Translations under genes and position numbers: made by a program
Notes under the pieces: generated by a model
What the model was told of the DNA's origin: nothing
Databases searched by the model: none
What the model saw: the letters and a program-made list of their open reading frames with translations, nothing else
Shown: positions 1 through 7,574 of the stretch, piece after piece
Position numbering within the stretch: the first letter of the stretch is position 1
How the letters are laid out: each line of letters begins with the position of its first letter
DNA from: Streptantibioticus parmotrematis
Lineage (GTDB): Bacteria > Actinomycetota > Actinomycetes > Streptomycetales > Streptomycetaceae
Direction: 5' to 3'
NCBI RefSeq assembly: GCF_019890615.1
Contig: NZ_JAINVZ010000010.1
Coordinates: 1 to 64,000, forward strand
Length of the DNA: 64,000 nt

Positions 1-72
1 CGGGGGGGGGGGGGGGGGGGGGGGGGGCGCCCCCCCCCCCCCCCCCCCGCCCCCCCCCCCCCCCCCCCCCGC
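1..72. other. G-run / C-run homopolymer at window edge
   Basis: Bases 2-27 are an uninterrupted run of G. They are followed by near-continuous C (about 28-70) broken only by single G residues at 29, 49 and 71. G followed by C is self-complementary and could fold as a hairpin, but such long homopolymers are rare in real chromosomes and typical of contig ends. I treat this as probably an assembly or sequencing artefact. Nothing is encoded here. Confidence 0.6.
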
Positions 73-118
73 CACGTTCGCGCACCGCCAACCCCCGCCC
101 CCCCCAGGAGGTCTTCTC

Positions 119-1321
119 ATGCCCCGTCAGCACGCCCGCGTCCTCGTCGTCGGCGGCGGCACCGCCGGGATCACCGTCACCGCCCGGCTGCGCCGTGCGG
201 GCGTCACCGGCGTCACGCTGCTCGAACCCTCCGCCACGCACTACTACCAGCCCCTGTGGACCCTGGTCGGCGGCGGGCGCGCCCCGATGGCCGCCAGCGC
301 CAGGCCCGAGGCGTCCGTGGTGCCGAAGGGGGTGCGCTGGGTGCGCGATCGCGCGGTCGGCGTGGACCCCGTCGCCCACACCGTCGCCACCGCCGACAGC
401 GGCGAGATCGGCTACGACCGCCTCGTCGTGTGCCCCGGCATCCGGCTCGACTGGGACGCGGTGCCCGGCATGGCGCCCGCGGTGCGCTCCACCCCGTACG
501 CCTCCACCAACTACCTGCCCGAACTCGCGCCGAAGACCTGGCAGTTGATACGCGGCATGCGTGCGGGAACCGCCGTCTTCACCATGCCGTCCGGGCCGGT
601 CAAGTGCGGTGGCGCGCCGCAGAAGATCGCCTATCTCGCCGCCGACCACTGGCGCCGCCGGGGCGTGCTCGGGGACATCCGGGTGGTGCTGGTGCTGCCG
701 ACGCCCACGATGTTCGGGCTGCCGGTCTTCGCCGCCGAACTGGAACGCGTCGCCGCCCGCTACGGCATCGAGGTCCGGCTCAGCAGCGAGCTGACGCGGG
801 TGGACCCGGACGCGCGCGAGGCGGTCGTCACCGACCACACGCACGGGGCCGCAGAGACCATCGGCTACGACCTGCTGCACGCCGTACCGCCGCAGACCGC
901 CCCGCGCTGGCTGGCCGGCGGACCGCTGGCGGACGCCGCCGACCCGCGCGGCTGGGTGGAGGTCGACCGGCACACGATGCGGCACGTGCGCCACCCCGAG
1001 GTGTACGCGCTCGGCGACGCGGGGTCCACGCCCAACTCCAAGACGGGCGCGGCGGTGCGCAAGCAGGCCCCCGTGGTGGTCCGCAACCTGCTGGACTCGC
1101 TGGCCGGACGGGAGCCGACCGCCTCGTACGACGGCTACTCCTCCTGCCCCATCACCACGGCCCGCGACCGGATGCTGCTGGCCGAGTTCGACTACGCGAT
1201 GACGCACACGCCGACGATCCCGTTGCTCGACACCACGCACGAGCGGCGCGACATGTGGTACGTCAAGCGGTACGGACTGCCGCTGCTGTACTGGCGGTTC
1301 ATGCTGCGCGGGCTGGCCTGA
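119..1321 (+). CDS. FAD-dependent sulfide:quinone oxidoreductase-like protein
   Basis: The 400-aa protein starts with an FAD-binding Rossmann motif (VLVVGGGTAGI, residues 9-19). It has the overall layout of membrane-associated type II NAD(P)H/sulfide:quinone oxidoreductases, including a C-terminal second flavin motif around VYALGDAGSTPNSK. A cysteine (VVCPGI) and another (VKCGGAP) sit at positions plausible for the redox pair of SQR enzymes. Family members oxidise sulfide at the membrane and pass electrons to quinone; that role is inferred here. The ATG is set by an ideal AGGAGG seven bases upstream. Other flavin oxidoreductases of the family remain possible. Confidence 0.8.
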   Translation: MPRQHARVLVVGGGTAGITVTARLRRAGVTGVTLLEPSATHYYQPLWTLVGGGRAPMAASARPEASVVPKGVRWVRDRAVGVDPVAHTVATADSGEIGYDRLVVCPGIRLDWDAVPGMAPAVRSTPYASTNYLPELAPKTWQLIRGMRAGTAVFTMPSGPVKCGGAPQKIAYLAADHWRRRGVLGDIRVVLVLPTPTMFGLPVFAAELERVAARYGIEVRLSSELTRVDPDAREAVVTDHTHGAAETIGYDLLHAVPPQTAPRWLAGGPLADAADPRGWVEVDRHTMRHVRHPEVYALGDAGSTPNSKTGAAVRKQAPVVVRNLLDSLAGREPTASYDGYSSCPITTARDRMLLAEFDYAMTHTPTIPLLDTTHERRDMWYVKRYGLPLLYWRFMLRGLA

Positions 1322-1392
1322 GCGGCTGCCCCGGCGGCGTACCGGGGTGTCACGCGCGGCCGTCGTGGCGGTCGTGGTCGAGAGTATCCGGC

Positions 1393-2565
1393 ATGAACGC
1401 CTCGACTACCCGCCGGATGACCGCCCGCAGCCGCACCGAAGCGCACCGGGTGGCCACCCCGCTGGAACTCTTCTTCGACCTGTGTTTCGTGGTCGCGGTC
1501 GCCCAGGCGGGCACCCGGCTGGTGCACTCGACGGCCGACGGGCACCCGGGACATGCCGTCACCGGCTACCTCTTCGTCTTCTTCGGCATCTGGTGGGCGT
1601 GGATGAACTTCTCCTGGTTCGCCTCCGCCTACGACACCGACGACGTGCCGTACCGGATCGCCACGCTGGTCCAGATCGCGGGCGTCCTCATCTACGCCGC
1701 CGGGGTGCCGCGCGCGTTCGACGGCGACCTGGCGATCGTGGTGCTCGGGTACGTGGTGATGCGGCTCGCGCTCACCTTCCAGTGGCTGCGCGCGGCATAC
1801 GGCGAGCGCGGCCCGGCGCGGCGCACCGCGCTGACGTACGCGGGCGGGGTCGTCGTCTGCCAGGTGTGCTGGGCGGCGCTGCTGCTGGTGCCCGCGGGGG
1901 CCGGGCGGGTCGCCGGGTTCCTGTGCGTGATCGTGGCCGAACTGCTGGTGCCGGTGATCGCCGAGCGCGGCCACCAGACGGCCTGGCACCCGCACCACAT
2001 CTCCGAACGCTACGGCCTGTTCACCCTGATCGTGCTGGGCGAGACGGTCTCCGCGGCGACCGTCGCCGTCCAGTCGGCCATCGACGAGCACGACGCGCTG
2101 GGGGAGTTGCTGCCGATCGCGGCGGGCGGCCTGCTCATCGTCTTCGCCGCGTGGTGGATCTACTTCGCGGTCCCCATCCACGGCCACCTGCGCGGCAACC
2201 GCCAGGCGTTCCTGTGGGGTTACGGTCACTACGTGGTCTTCTCCTCGGCGGCCGCGATCGGCGCGGGCATCGAGGTGGCGGTGGAACAGGCGGTCGGCAA
2301 GGCCCATCTGACGACCACCGGCGCGTCGTTCGCCGTCACCGGCCCCAGCGCGGTCTTCCTGTTCACCCTGTGGCTCCTGCACGCCCGCCACTCCAAGCGC
2401 GGCGCGGCCCAGCAGTCGATCCTCCCGGTCGCGGCGGTCCTGGTGGCCCTGTGCGCCTTCGCCGGCCACGCGGCGGTGCTGCTGGCCGGCATCATCGCGG
2501 CCCTGGCAGTGGCCGCCGGCCTGACCCTGGCGGCCCGCAACCCGGAGAGCCACGAAGCGGAGTGA
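1393..2565 (+). CDS. Low-temperature-requirement A (LtrA)-type membrane protein
   Basis: The 390-aa protein is strongly hydrophobic with roughly ten predicted membrane segments. It opens with the family-typical stretch HRVATPLELFFDLCFVVAVA and continues with a YLFVFFGIWWAWMNFSWFAS segment and an internal HHISERYGLFTLIVLGE motif. All are hallmarks of LtrA proteins, whose biochemical function is not established. The ATG at 1393 is the first in-frame start giving the standard N-terminus; a nearby ATG at 1417 is an alternative. It follows the SQR-like gene by about 70 bases on the same strand. Confidence 0.85.
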   Translation: MNASTTRRMTARSRTEAHRVATPLELFFDLCFVVAVAQAGTRLVHSTADGHPGHAVTGYLFVFFGIWWAWMNFSWFASAYDTDDVPYRIATLVQIAGVLIYAAGVPRAFDGDLAIVVLGYVVMRLALTFQWLRAAYGERGPARRTALTYAGGVVVCQVCWAALLLVPAGAGRVAGFLCVIVAELLVPVIAERGHQTAWHPHHISERYGLFTLIVLGETVSAATVAVQSAIDEHDALGELLPIAAGGLLIVFAAWWIYFAVPIHGHLRGNRQAFLWGYGHYVVFSSAAAIGAGIEVAVEQAVGKAHLTTTGASFAVTGPSAVFLFTLWLLHARHSKRGAAQQSILPVAAVLVALCAFAGHAAVLLAGIIAALAVAAGLTLAARNPESHEAE

Positions 2566-2652
2566 GCGGGCCGGTGGGCCGTCGGAGGGCGGCCGACCGG
2601 AACGACGAGCACGCACGCGTGCGAGGTGATCTCTGGTCGTAGGCTGCGGTGC

Positions 2653-3435
2653 ATGACTGGTGGACGTACGAGTGACGGCAGTGCCGGGGACGCCGACTAC
2701 GCGGCGATAGGCGGGGGTTACGCCGACTTCCGGCGGCCCGACCCGCGTATCGCGCAGGCCATCGCGCGGGCGCTGGGCGAGGCGCGCACGGTGGTCAACG
2801 TCGGCGCGGGCGCCGGGTCCTACGAGGCGGCGGCGCCCGAGGTCACGCCCGTCGAGCCGTCCGCGTCGATGCGCGCGCAGCGCCCTTCCCATCTGGCACC
2901 GGCGATCGACGCGGTCGCGGAGGAACTGCCTTTCGCCGACGGCTCGTTCGACGCGGCGATGACCACGTTCAGCGTGCACCAGTGGAGCGACGTGACGGCG
3001 GGGCTGCGGGAGATGCGGCGGGTGGCGCGCGGCCCGGTCGCGGTGCTGACCTGCGACCCGGCCCGCGTGACGGACTTCTGGCTGTACGCGTACGCGCCCG
3101 GCGTCCTCGACACCGAGGCCCGGCGCTACCCGTCGGTCGCCACGATCGCGGCGGCGCTCGGCGGCGAGGTGAGCGTGGAGCCGGTGCCGATCCCGGCGGA
3201 CTGCACGGACGGCTTCAACGAGGCGTACTACGCCCGCCCCGAACGCCTCCTGGACCCGGCGGCCCGGCAGGCGTGTTCGGCGTGGAGCTTCGTCGATACC
3301 GCGACCGCCGACGCGTACACCGGCCGCCTGCGCCGCGACCTGGCCGACGGCACGTGGGACGCGCGGTACGGCGCGTTGCGTGAACAGCCGTCCTACGAGG
3401 GCTCGTTGGTGCTGGTCCGCGCGGTGCCCGCGTAG
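2653..3435 (+). CDS. SAM-dependent class I methyltransferase
   Basis: This 260-aa protein has a type-11 methyltransferase core. Motif I reads VVNVGAGAGSYE (residues about 40-51), an acidic VEPSAS loop follows, then the ALP/ELPFADGSFDAA region with a downstream VHQWSD segment. Such enzymes transfer a methyl group from S-adenosylmethionine to a small molecule; no substrate can be read from sequence. No strong ribosome-binding site precedes the ATG, but a TAGGCT hexamer lies just upstream, so a leaderless transcript is possible. It ends 7 bases before the convergent small gene. Confidence 0.8.
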   Translation: MTGGRTSDGSAGDADYAAIGGGYADFRRPDPRIAQAIARALGEARTVVNVGAGAGSYEAAAPEVTPVEPSASMRAQRPSHLAPAIDAVAEELPFADGSFDAAMTTFSVHQWSDVTAGLREMRRVARGPVAVLTCDPARVTDFWLYAYAPGVLDTEARRYPSVATIAAALGGEVSVEPVPIPADCTDGFNEAYYARPERLLDPAARQACSAWSFVDTATADAYTGRLRRDLADGTWDARYGALREQPSYEGSLVLVRAVPA

Positions 3436-3442
3436 ACGGCGG

Positions 3443-3703
3443 CTACGCGAAGGGGTCCCCGGCGACCCCTTCGAGTCGCACCAGGCCGGGGCCGTGCGGC
3501 GGCGCCACCTCGACGTAGAAGGTGTACGCCCACCCCTCGGCCCCGGCCCGCTGACGCGCCCAGGCCAGCGCCTCGTCGACCCCGGCGTCGGTGACGGCGA
3601 ACTCGTGCGAGGTGACGCGCTCCCGGTCCCAGAAGTAGACCCGGTAGCGCGGCTCGTCCTGCTCCCACTCGACGTCCCGGGGATCCACCACTCGCGTCCG
3701 CAC
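3443..3703 (-). CDS. Conserved hypothetical 86-aa protein
   Basis: This is a small acidic soluble protein with a DVEWEQDEPRYRVYFWD segment and no membrane helix or signal peptide. It is translated from GTG with an AGGA about eight bases upstream. It resembles short actinobacterial proteins of unknown function, but I do not recognise a named domain. It is convergent with the methyltransferase, with only 7 bases between stop codons. Codon use (GC at third positions) looks genuine. Confidence 0.6.
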   Translation of the reverse strand: MRTRVVDPRDVEWEQDEPRYRVYFWDRERVTSHEFAVTDAGVDEALAWARQRAGAEGWAYTFYVEVAPPHGPGLVRLEGVAGDPFA

Positions 3704-3744
3704 GGGCCCATCCTAGGTTCGGCCGCGCCCGGCGGGGGCGGGAC

Positions 3745-4221
3745 TCACTTGATGACGACGGTCTTGCTCTGGGCCGTGCCGATGTTGCCCGGAGCCGGGG
3801 CGGTGATCTCGCCGGTGATGAAACCGGTGTAGGTGCCCGCCGCCTTGACCTGCTTGCCGTTGGCCAGCGGGGTGTAGAACGTTGCCGTGCCGCCGGTCTT
3901 GATCACCTGGCTCTGGTCCGAGGTGGTCATGATGCGCTTGGGACCGACCAGTGGCCCCTCCTCCAGGCTGCCGCGGATGTTCACGGTCACCGCCGGGATG
4001 TCGCCCTCGCAGGTGACGCGGGTCTTGAACAGGATGCGGCCGTCCTTCGCGCCGCTGGACCGGTGCGGGCTCTGCACGGTCGCCGTGCAGACCTCGCCGG
4101 CCGCCTTCGTGGTCAACGACTTCGCCACGCCCGCGTCGTCGGCCCGCGCGGCGGACGATCCCATCGCGAGGGCCAGTGCGGCGGCCGTGACGATGGTCGC
4201 CGAGGATCGAGTGCATCGCAT
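3745..4221 (-). CDS. Secreted protein of unknown function
   Basis: The 158-aa product starts at an ATG preceded by a strong GGGGGAGG. It carries a clear Sec signal peptide: a basic start, a hydrophobic stretch around ATIVTAAALALAMGSSAARA, then a probable AxA cleavage. The mature part is about 130 residues, predicted beta-rich, with two cysteines (VCTATV and VTCEGD) that could form a disulfide. It has no catalytic motif that I recognise. A longer upstream reading frame exists but lacks a ribosome site. Confidence 0.7.
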   Translation of the reverse strand: MRCTRSSATIVTAAALALAMGSSAARADDAGVAKSLTTKAAGEVCTATVQSPHRSSGAKDGRILFKTRVTCEGDIPAVTVNIRGSLEEGPLVGPKRIMTTSDQSQVIKTGGTATFYTPLANGKQVKAAGTYTGFITGEITAPAPGNIGTAQSKTVVIK

Positions 4222-4298
4222 GCTGGTGGTACCTCCCCCTGTGTGCCCCGCCGCGCCGAACGCACAGCGGGTACACAGGAAGGCTCGCACGGCACCAT

Positions 4299-4304
4299 TG
4301 TCAA
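4299..4304 (-). promoter_or_regulatory. Possible -35 element for the secreted-protein gene
   Basis: A perfect TTGACA on the minus strand lies about 80 bases upstream of the ATG at 4221. No convincing -10 hexamer is seen at the right spacing, so this is tentative. It overlaps the left arm region of a weak GGCCAAC/GTTGGCC inverted repeat (4306-4331). Confidence 0.3.
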
Positions 4305-4365
4305 CGGCCAACGATTTCAGCTGGGTTGGCCGAAAGCCGCTCTTGGCGCGCGGTGGGCCACGGCG

Positions 4366-5235
4366 TCAGCGTGCCAGTCGTCCCAGCAGTGAGGACGCCA
4401 CCGTGACGCCCGCGGCCGCGGCGACGACCAGGACCAGGTAGTCCATGCCCAGGTGGGAATGGGTGCCGAGGAGGAGGCCTCGTAGGGCGTCGACCTGGTA
4501 GCTCAGCGGGTTGATCTTGCTGAGGGTCTGGAGCCAGCCGGGCATGACCGCGACCGGGTAGAGCGCGTTGGAGGCGAAGAAGAGCGGCATGGTGATCGCC
4601 TGCCCGATGCCCATCAGGCGGTCGCGGGTCAGCACGATGCCCGCGATCGACATCGACAGGCAGGAGAAGAACGCCGATCCCAGGATGACCGCCACCGCGA
4701 CCCCGAGCAGCCGCAGCGGGTTCCAGGTCAGGGAGACGCCCAGCACGGCCGCGATCACGATCACCACGACCGCCTGGATCAGCGCCTTCACACCCGCCGC
4801 GAACGCCTTGCCGGTGATCAGCGCGAACCGTGGCGTCGGGGTGACCAGCAGCTTCGTCAGGATCCCCGCGTCCCGCTCCCAGATGATCATGATGCCGTAG
4901 AAGATGGCGATGAACATCGCGGACTGCGCGATGATGCCCGGCGCCAGGTAGTCCAGGTATGGGATGCCGCCGGTCGGGATGGCGTGGATGTGGGTGAACG
5001 TCTCGCCGAAGATCAGCAGCCACAACGCGGGCTGGACCGCGCGGGTGTACAGCTCGGTGCGGTCGTGGCGCAGCTTCTGCAGCTCGACCGCGCACATCGC
5101 GCCGACCCGGGCGGGCAGCATGCGCCAGCCGGTGCGGGCGGGCGGCGGGGCGAGCAGCAGGTCGAGTCGGCGGACGGCCTGCGTGGCCGCGTCCTCAGCC
5201 GACGCGGGACGCGGTGCGGCGGGTGCTGCGGACAT
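4366..5235 (-). CDS. ABC-2 type drug-export permease
   Basis: The 289-aa integral membrane protein has about six hydrophobic segments and the YLAPGIIAQSAMF / INPLSYQVDALRGL signatures of DrrB-type ABC-2 permeases. It would form the membrane channel of an exporter with the ATPase encoded immediately upstream, typically exporting drugs or lipids. I chose the ATG at 5235 because GGAGGAGAT stands 8 bases upstream; a longer start at 5265 is possible. Either start overlaps the ATPase gene, which implies translational coupling. Confidence 0.88.
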   Translation of the reverse strand: MSAAPAAPRPASAEDAATQAVRRLDLLLAPPPARTGWRMLPARVGAMCAVELQKLRHDRTELYTRAVQPALWLLIFGETFTHIHAIPTGGIPYLDYLAPGIIAQSAMFIAIFYGIMIIWERDAGILTKLLVTPTPRFALITGKAFAAGVKALIQAVVVIVIAAVLGVSLTWNPLRLLGVAVAVILGSAFFSCLSMSIAGIVLTRDRLMGIGQAITMPLFFASNALYPVAVMPGWLQTLSKINPLSYQVDALRGLLLGTHSHLGMDYLVLVVAAAAGVTVASSLLGRLAR

Positions 5236-6085
5236 CGCGGAAATCTCCTCCCTCATCGAGACCACTGCCGGCGACGTCGCGGAAGACGTCCTCCAGGGTC
5301 GGCGCCGAGCCGTCCGCCCGCCGCTCGCGCAGTTCGGTACGCAGCTGCTCAGGGGTGCCCAGGGCGCGGATGGTGCCCTTGTGCATCAGGGCGACGCGGT
5401 CGCAGTACTGGTCCGCCTCGTCCATGTAGTGCGTGGTGACCAGCACGGTCATGCCGGTCGCCTTGCGCACCGCGTTGATGTGCTCCCACACGCTGGTGCG
5501 GGCGATCGGGTCCAGGCCGATGGTCGGCTCGTCGAGCATGAGCAGCCTCGGCGCGCTGACCAGCGCCTGCGCCAGCTCCAGGCGGCGCACCATGCCGCCG
5601 GAGTAGGTCTTGGCGAGCCGGTCGGCGGCGTCGGTCAGGTCGACCGCCTCCAGCGCCTGGGTGACCCGGGCGGCGCGTTCGCGGCGGGAGACGTCGAAGA
5701 CCCGGGCGAACAACGAGACGTTCTCCCGCCCGGTCAGCCCGCCGTCGGCGGACAACTGCTGCGGCACGTAGCCCAGCAGCCGCCGCACCGCCATCTTCTC
5801 CTTCGCCGGGTCGTGGCCGAAGACGGTTACCATGCCGGGCGGCACCGGCAGCAGGGTGGTGACGCAGCGGATCGCGGTGGTCTTGCCCGCGCCGTTCGGG
5901 CCGAGCAGGCCGAAGCACTCACCGGCGGACACCGACAGGTCGAGGCCGTCGACCGCCTTCGTCTCGCCGAACGCGTAGTTCAGGCCGCTGCACACGACGG
6001 CCTCGGGGGTCGCCTCCCGCTCGGCGTTCACGCGTTCGGCGTCGGCGGAACGCGTTCGGGCGGCGGCACCAGCGTCGTCAGTCAC
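5195..6085 (-). CDS. ABC transporter ATP-binding protein (DrrA-like)
   Basis: The 296-aa protein carries Walker A GPNGAGKTT (about residue 62), a Q-loop PQQ, ABC signature TYSGGMVRRL, Walker B LLMLDEPT and the H-loop VTTHYMDEAD. It also has the C-terminal extension typical of daunorubicin-resistance-type ATPases (APTLEDVFRDVAG). It energises the downstream permease. The GTG start overlaps the stop of the MarR gene (GTGA), making a three-gene operon of regulator, ATPase and permease. This arrangement is common for drug-inducible efflux pumps. Confidence 0.92.
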   Translation of the reverse strand: MTDDAGAAARTRSADAERVNAEREATPEAVVCSGLNYAFGETKAVDGLDLSVSAGECFGLLGPNGAGKTTAIRCVTTLLPVPPGMVTVFGHDPAKEKMAVRRLLGYVPQQLSADGGLTGRENVSLFARVFDVSRRERAARVTQALEAVDLTDAADRLAKTYSGGMVRRLELAQALVSAPRLLMLDEPTIGLDPIARTSVWEHINAVRKATGMTVLVTTHYMDEADQYCDRVALMHKGTIRALGTPEQLRTELRERRADGSAPTLEDVFRDVAGSGLDEGGDFRDVRSTRRTASRVG

Positions 6086-6540
6086 TGCTCCTCCACTTCC
6101 TCGCGCAGGCTCTCGGCGAGCCTGCGCAGTGCCGGTAGCGCGGCGGCGAGCGCCGCCTGGTCGTCCGTTGACAGTGCGTCCACGTGGCGGTGGACCAGCG
6201 CGGAACGCCGTTCCTGCCAGTCGCGCAGCCGGGCCTCGGCCTCGGGGGTGGTCAGCAGCAGCGCGGAACGGCGGTCACCGGGATCGGTCTCCCGGCGCAA
6301 CAGCCCGGCCGCCGTCAGCTGGTTGACCAGCGTGGAGACCGAATTGCCCGCGAGGTAGAGCTCCTTGGCGGCGGCCGACACCCGCAGGCCCGGGTTGGCG
6401 GCGACCAGCCGCATCAGCTCGATCTGGGCGCCGCGCAGCCGCGGCACGGGGGTGTCACGGCGCAGCCTGCGCCGGATCAGCCGCTGGACGCCACCGAGGG
6501 CGTCGGCGAGCGCGTCGGAGATGTCGGCCGCCGTAGTCAC
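6082..6540 (-). CDS. MarR-family transcriptional regulator (efflux operon)
   Basis: The 152-aa winged-helix protein has the MarR DNA-binding core (LRGAQIELMRLVAANPG, then LYLAGNSVSTLVNQL as recognition helix, then the wing RRETDPGDRRSALL). It begins the ABC-exporter operon. By family habit it probably represses this operon and is released by a ligand. The AT-rich stretch just upstream (6541-6577) is the obvious operator region. Its start is GTG. Confidence 0.85.
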   Translation of the reverse strand: MTTAADISDALADALGGVQRLIRRRLRRDTPVPRLRGAQIELMRLVAANPGLRVSAAAKELYLAGNSVSTLVNQLTAAGLLRRETDPGDRRSALLLTTPEAEARLRDWQERRSALVHRHVDALSTDDQAALAAALPALRRLAESLREEVEEQ

Positions 6541-6577
6541 TCCATAATTTTAGCTCTTAGTACGAGGTATTCGCCAA
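6541..6577 (-). promoter_or_regulatory. Probable promoter/operator of MarR-ABC operon
   Basis: An AT-rich pocket in otherwise GC-rich DNA. On the minus strand TAAAAT (6547-6552) lies close to the GTG start, with TTGGCG 19 bases further up, so transcription may start near the start codon. No strong palindrome is visible. Confidence 0.35.
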
Positions 6578-6623
6578 GGGTGCGCGGTGGGGGCGCGTGG
6601 GGTGCACCGGGACGCACGCGAGA

Positions 6624-6653
6624 GGGCCCCGCGCGACGGTGCGCGCGGGGCCC
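6624..6653 (-). terminator. Terminator after LPMO gene
   Basis: A perfect 11-bp GC stem (arms 6624-6634 and 6643-6653, 8-base loop) lies 40-70 bases downstream of the stop of the minus-strand LPMO gene. It also insulates the MarR promoter. Confidence 0.7.
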
Positions 6654-6694
6654 GGCAGGGCGGAGTGCTCGGCGGAGTGAGCGCCCGGAGACGG

Positions 6695-7327
6695 TCAGAA
6701 CTGCACGTCGGCGCAGGAGTAGAAGGCGTTGCCGGTGTCGGCGATGTTCCACACGCCGAGGATCAGGTGCTTGCCGGTGAGGCCGGACGGGATGACGCCC
6801 TGCTGGGTGATGGTGTTGCTCGCGGGGGGCTTGCCGCCGTACGGGACGGTGAGGAACGGCGTCGGTTGCAGCTCCGCCCTGGTCAGCGGCTTGGTGGGGT
6901 CGTAGCCGTTCTTGGTGATGAAGTACTCGAAGTCGGTGGTGGCGTGCCGGGCGGTGAACGTCCAGGTGAAGTCGTAGGTCTGGCCGCCGGTGAGCTGGGT
7001 GGCCGGCCACTGGCCGTTCCTGGGGTCGTCGAGCTGGGCGAAGCGGGCGTTGCCGCCGCTGCAGATGGACCCGTCGGCGGGCCCGGCGGCCGGGAAGCCC
7101 TTGGGGCCCTCGACGCTCTGCGGCTCGTACTGGATGTCGCCGCAGTCGGTCACCGTGCCGTTGGCGCACAGGTCCTGGCGGCTGGGCGGGGTACTGACGT
7201 AGCCGTGGCTGCTGGCGCTTCCGGTGGCCAACGCGGAGGCACCGACGACCCCGGCCACCACGACGGCCACCGCGAGCCTGCGGCGCCGGACGCGGGCGGG
7301 GCTGGTACGACTGCTCGTCTTGCGCAT
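6695..7327 (-). CDS. Secreted lytic polysaccharide monooxygenase (AA10)
   Basis: The 210-aa precursor has a long twin-arginine/basic-rich signal region, with cleavage expected at ASS|HGY so that His41 becomes the mature N-terminus. His41 and His128 (TARHATTDF) form the copper histidine brace. A C-terminal NAFYSCADV supplies the axial aromatic residue. It also has the family-typical cysteine pairs (LCANGTVTDC). AA10 enzymes cleave chitin or cellulose oxidatively outside the cell. It is a single-domain protein with no carbohydrate-binding module. A good GAGGTGA precedes the ATG, and a DasR-type operator lies upstream, pointing to chitin. Confidence 0.93.
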   Translation of the reverse strand: MRKTSSRTSPARVRRRRLAVAVVVAGVVGASALATGSASSHGYVSTPPSRQDLCANGTVTDCGDIQYEPQSVEGPKGFPAAGPADGSICSGGNARFAQLDDPRNGQWPATQLTGGQTYDFTWTFTARHATTDFEYFITKNGYDPTKPLTRAELQPTPFLTVPYGGKPPASNTITQQGVIPSGLTGKHLILGVWNIADTGNAFYSCADVQF

Positions 7328-7389
7328 GGGTCACCTCGGGAGAACGTGGGGGTGTTCTACGGGTGTGCGCGCGCACGCACGGGGGCTGC

Positions 7390-7405
7390 TGCGGTCTAGA
7401 CCAAG
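7390..7405. promoter_or_regulatory. DasR-responsive element (dre)-like palindrome
   Basis: The core GGTCTAGACC (7393-7402) is a perfect 10-bp palindrome identical to the core of the published Streptomyces DasR site (ACTGGTCTAGACCACT). It lies 65 bases upstream of the LPMO start. DasR represses chitin and GlcNAc genes, which fits the gene it precedes. Confidence 0.75.
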
Positions 7406-7477
7406 TGCCGTCACGGTAGCGCCACAGAAAGGTCATGTCCATATCAACGCCCGGCGACAGGGGACGGCACCGAACGA

Positions 7478-7515
7478 CGAGGACCGCTGCCGCGACGTTC
7501 CGGCAGCGGTCCTCG
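7478..7515 (-). terminator. Terminator after SGNH/ricin hydrolase gene
   Basis: A perfect 15-bp inverted repeat (7478-7492 with 7501-7515, 8-base loop) stands 60 bases downstream of the hydrolase stop codon. Confidence 0.8.
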
Positions 7516-7574
7516 TGCGGGTCGGGTTCGGGACGGACTCGGGACGGATTTCGGGACGGACTCGGGACAGTGCT

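Noticed and set aside
1192..3711. 839-aa minus-strand open frame opposite LtrA and methyltransferase genes
   Set aside because: It is Arg/Pro/Gly-rich with no domain and opposes two convincing genes; GC-rich DNA gives long antisense frames by chance.
4306..4331. GGCCAAC/GTTGGCC inverted repeat as terminator of the ABC permease gene
   Set aside because: Only 7 bp with a 12-base loop and overlapping a possible promoter; too weak to list as a terminator.
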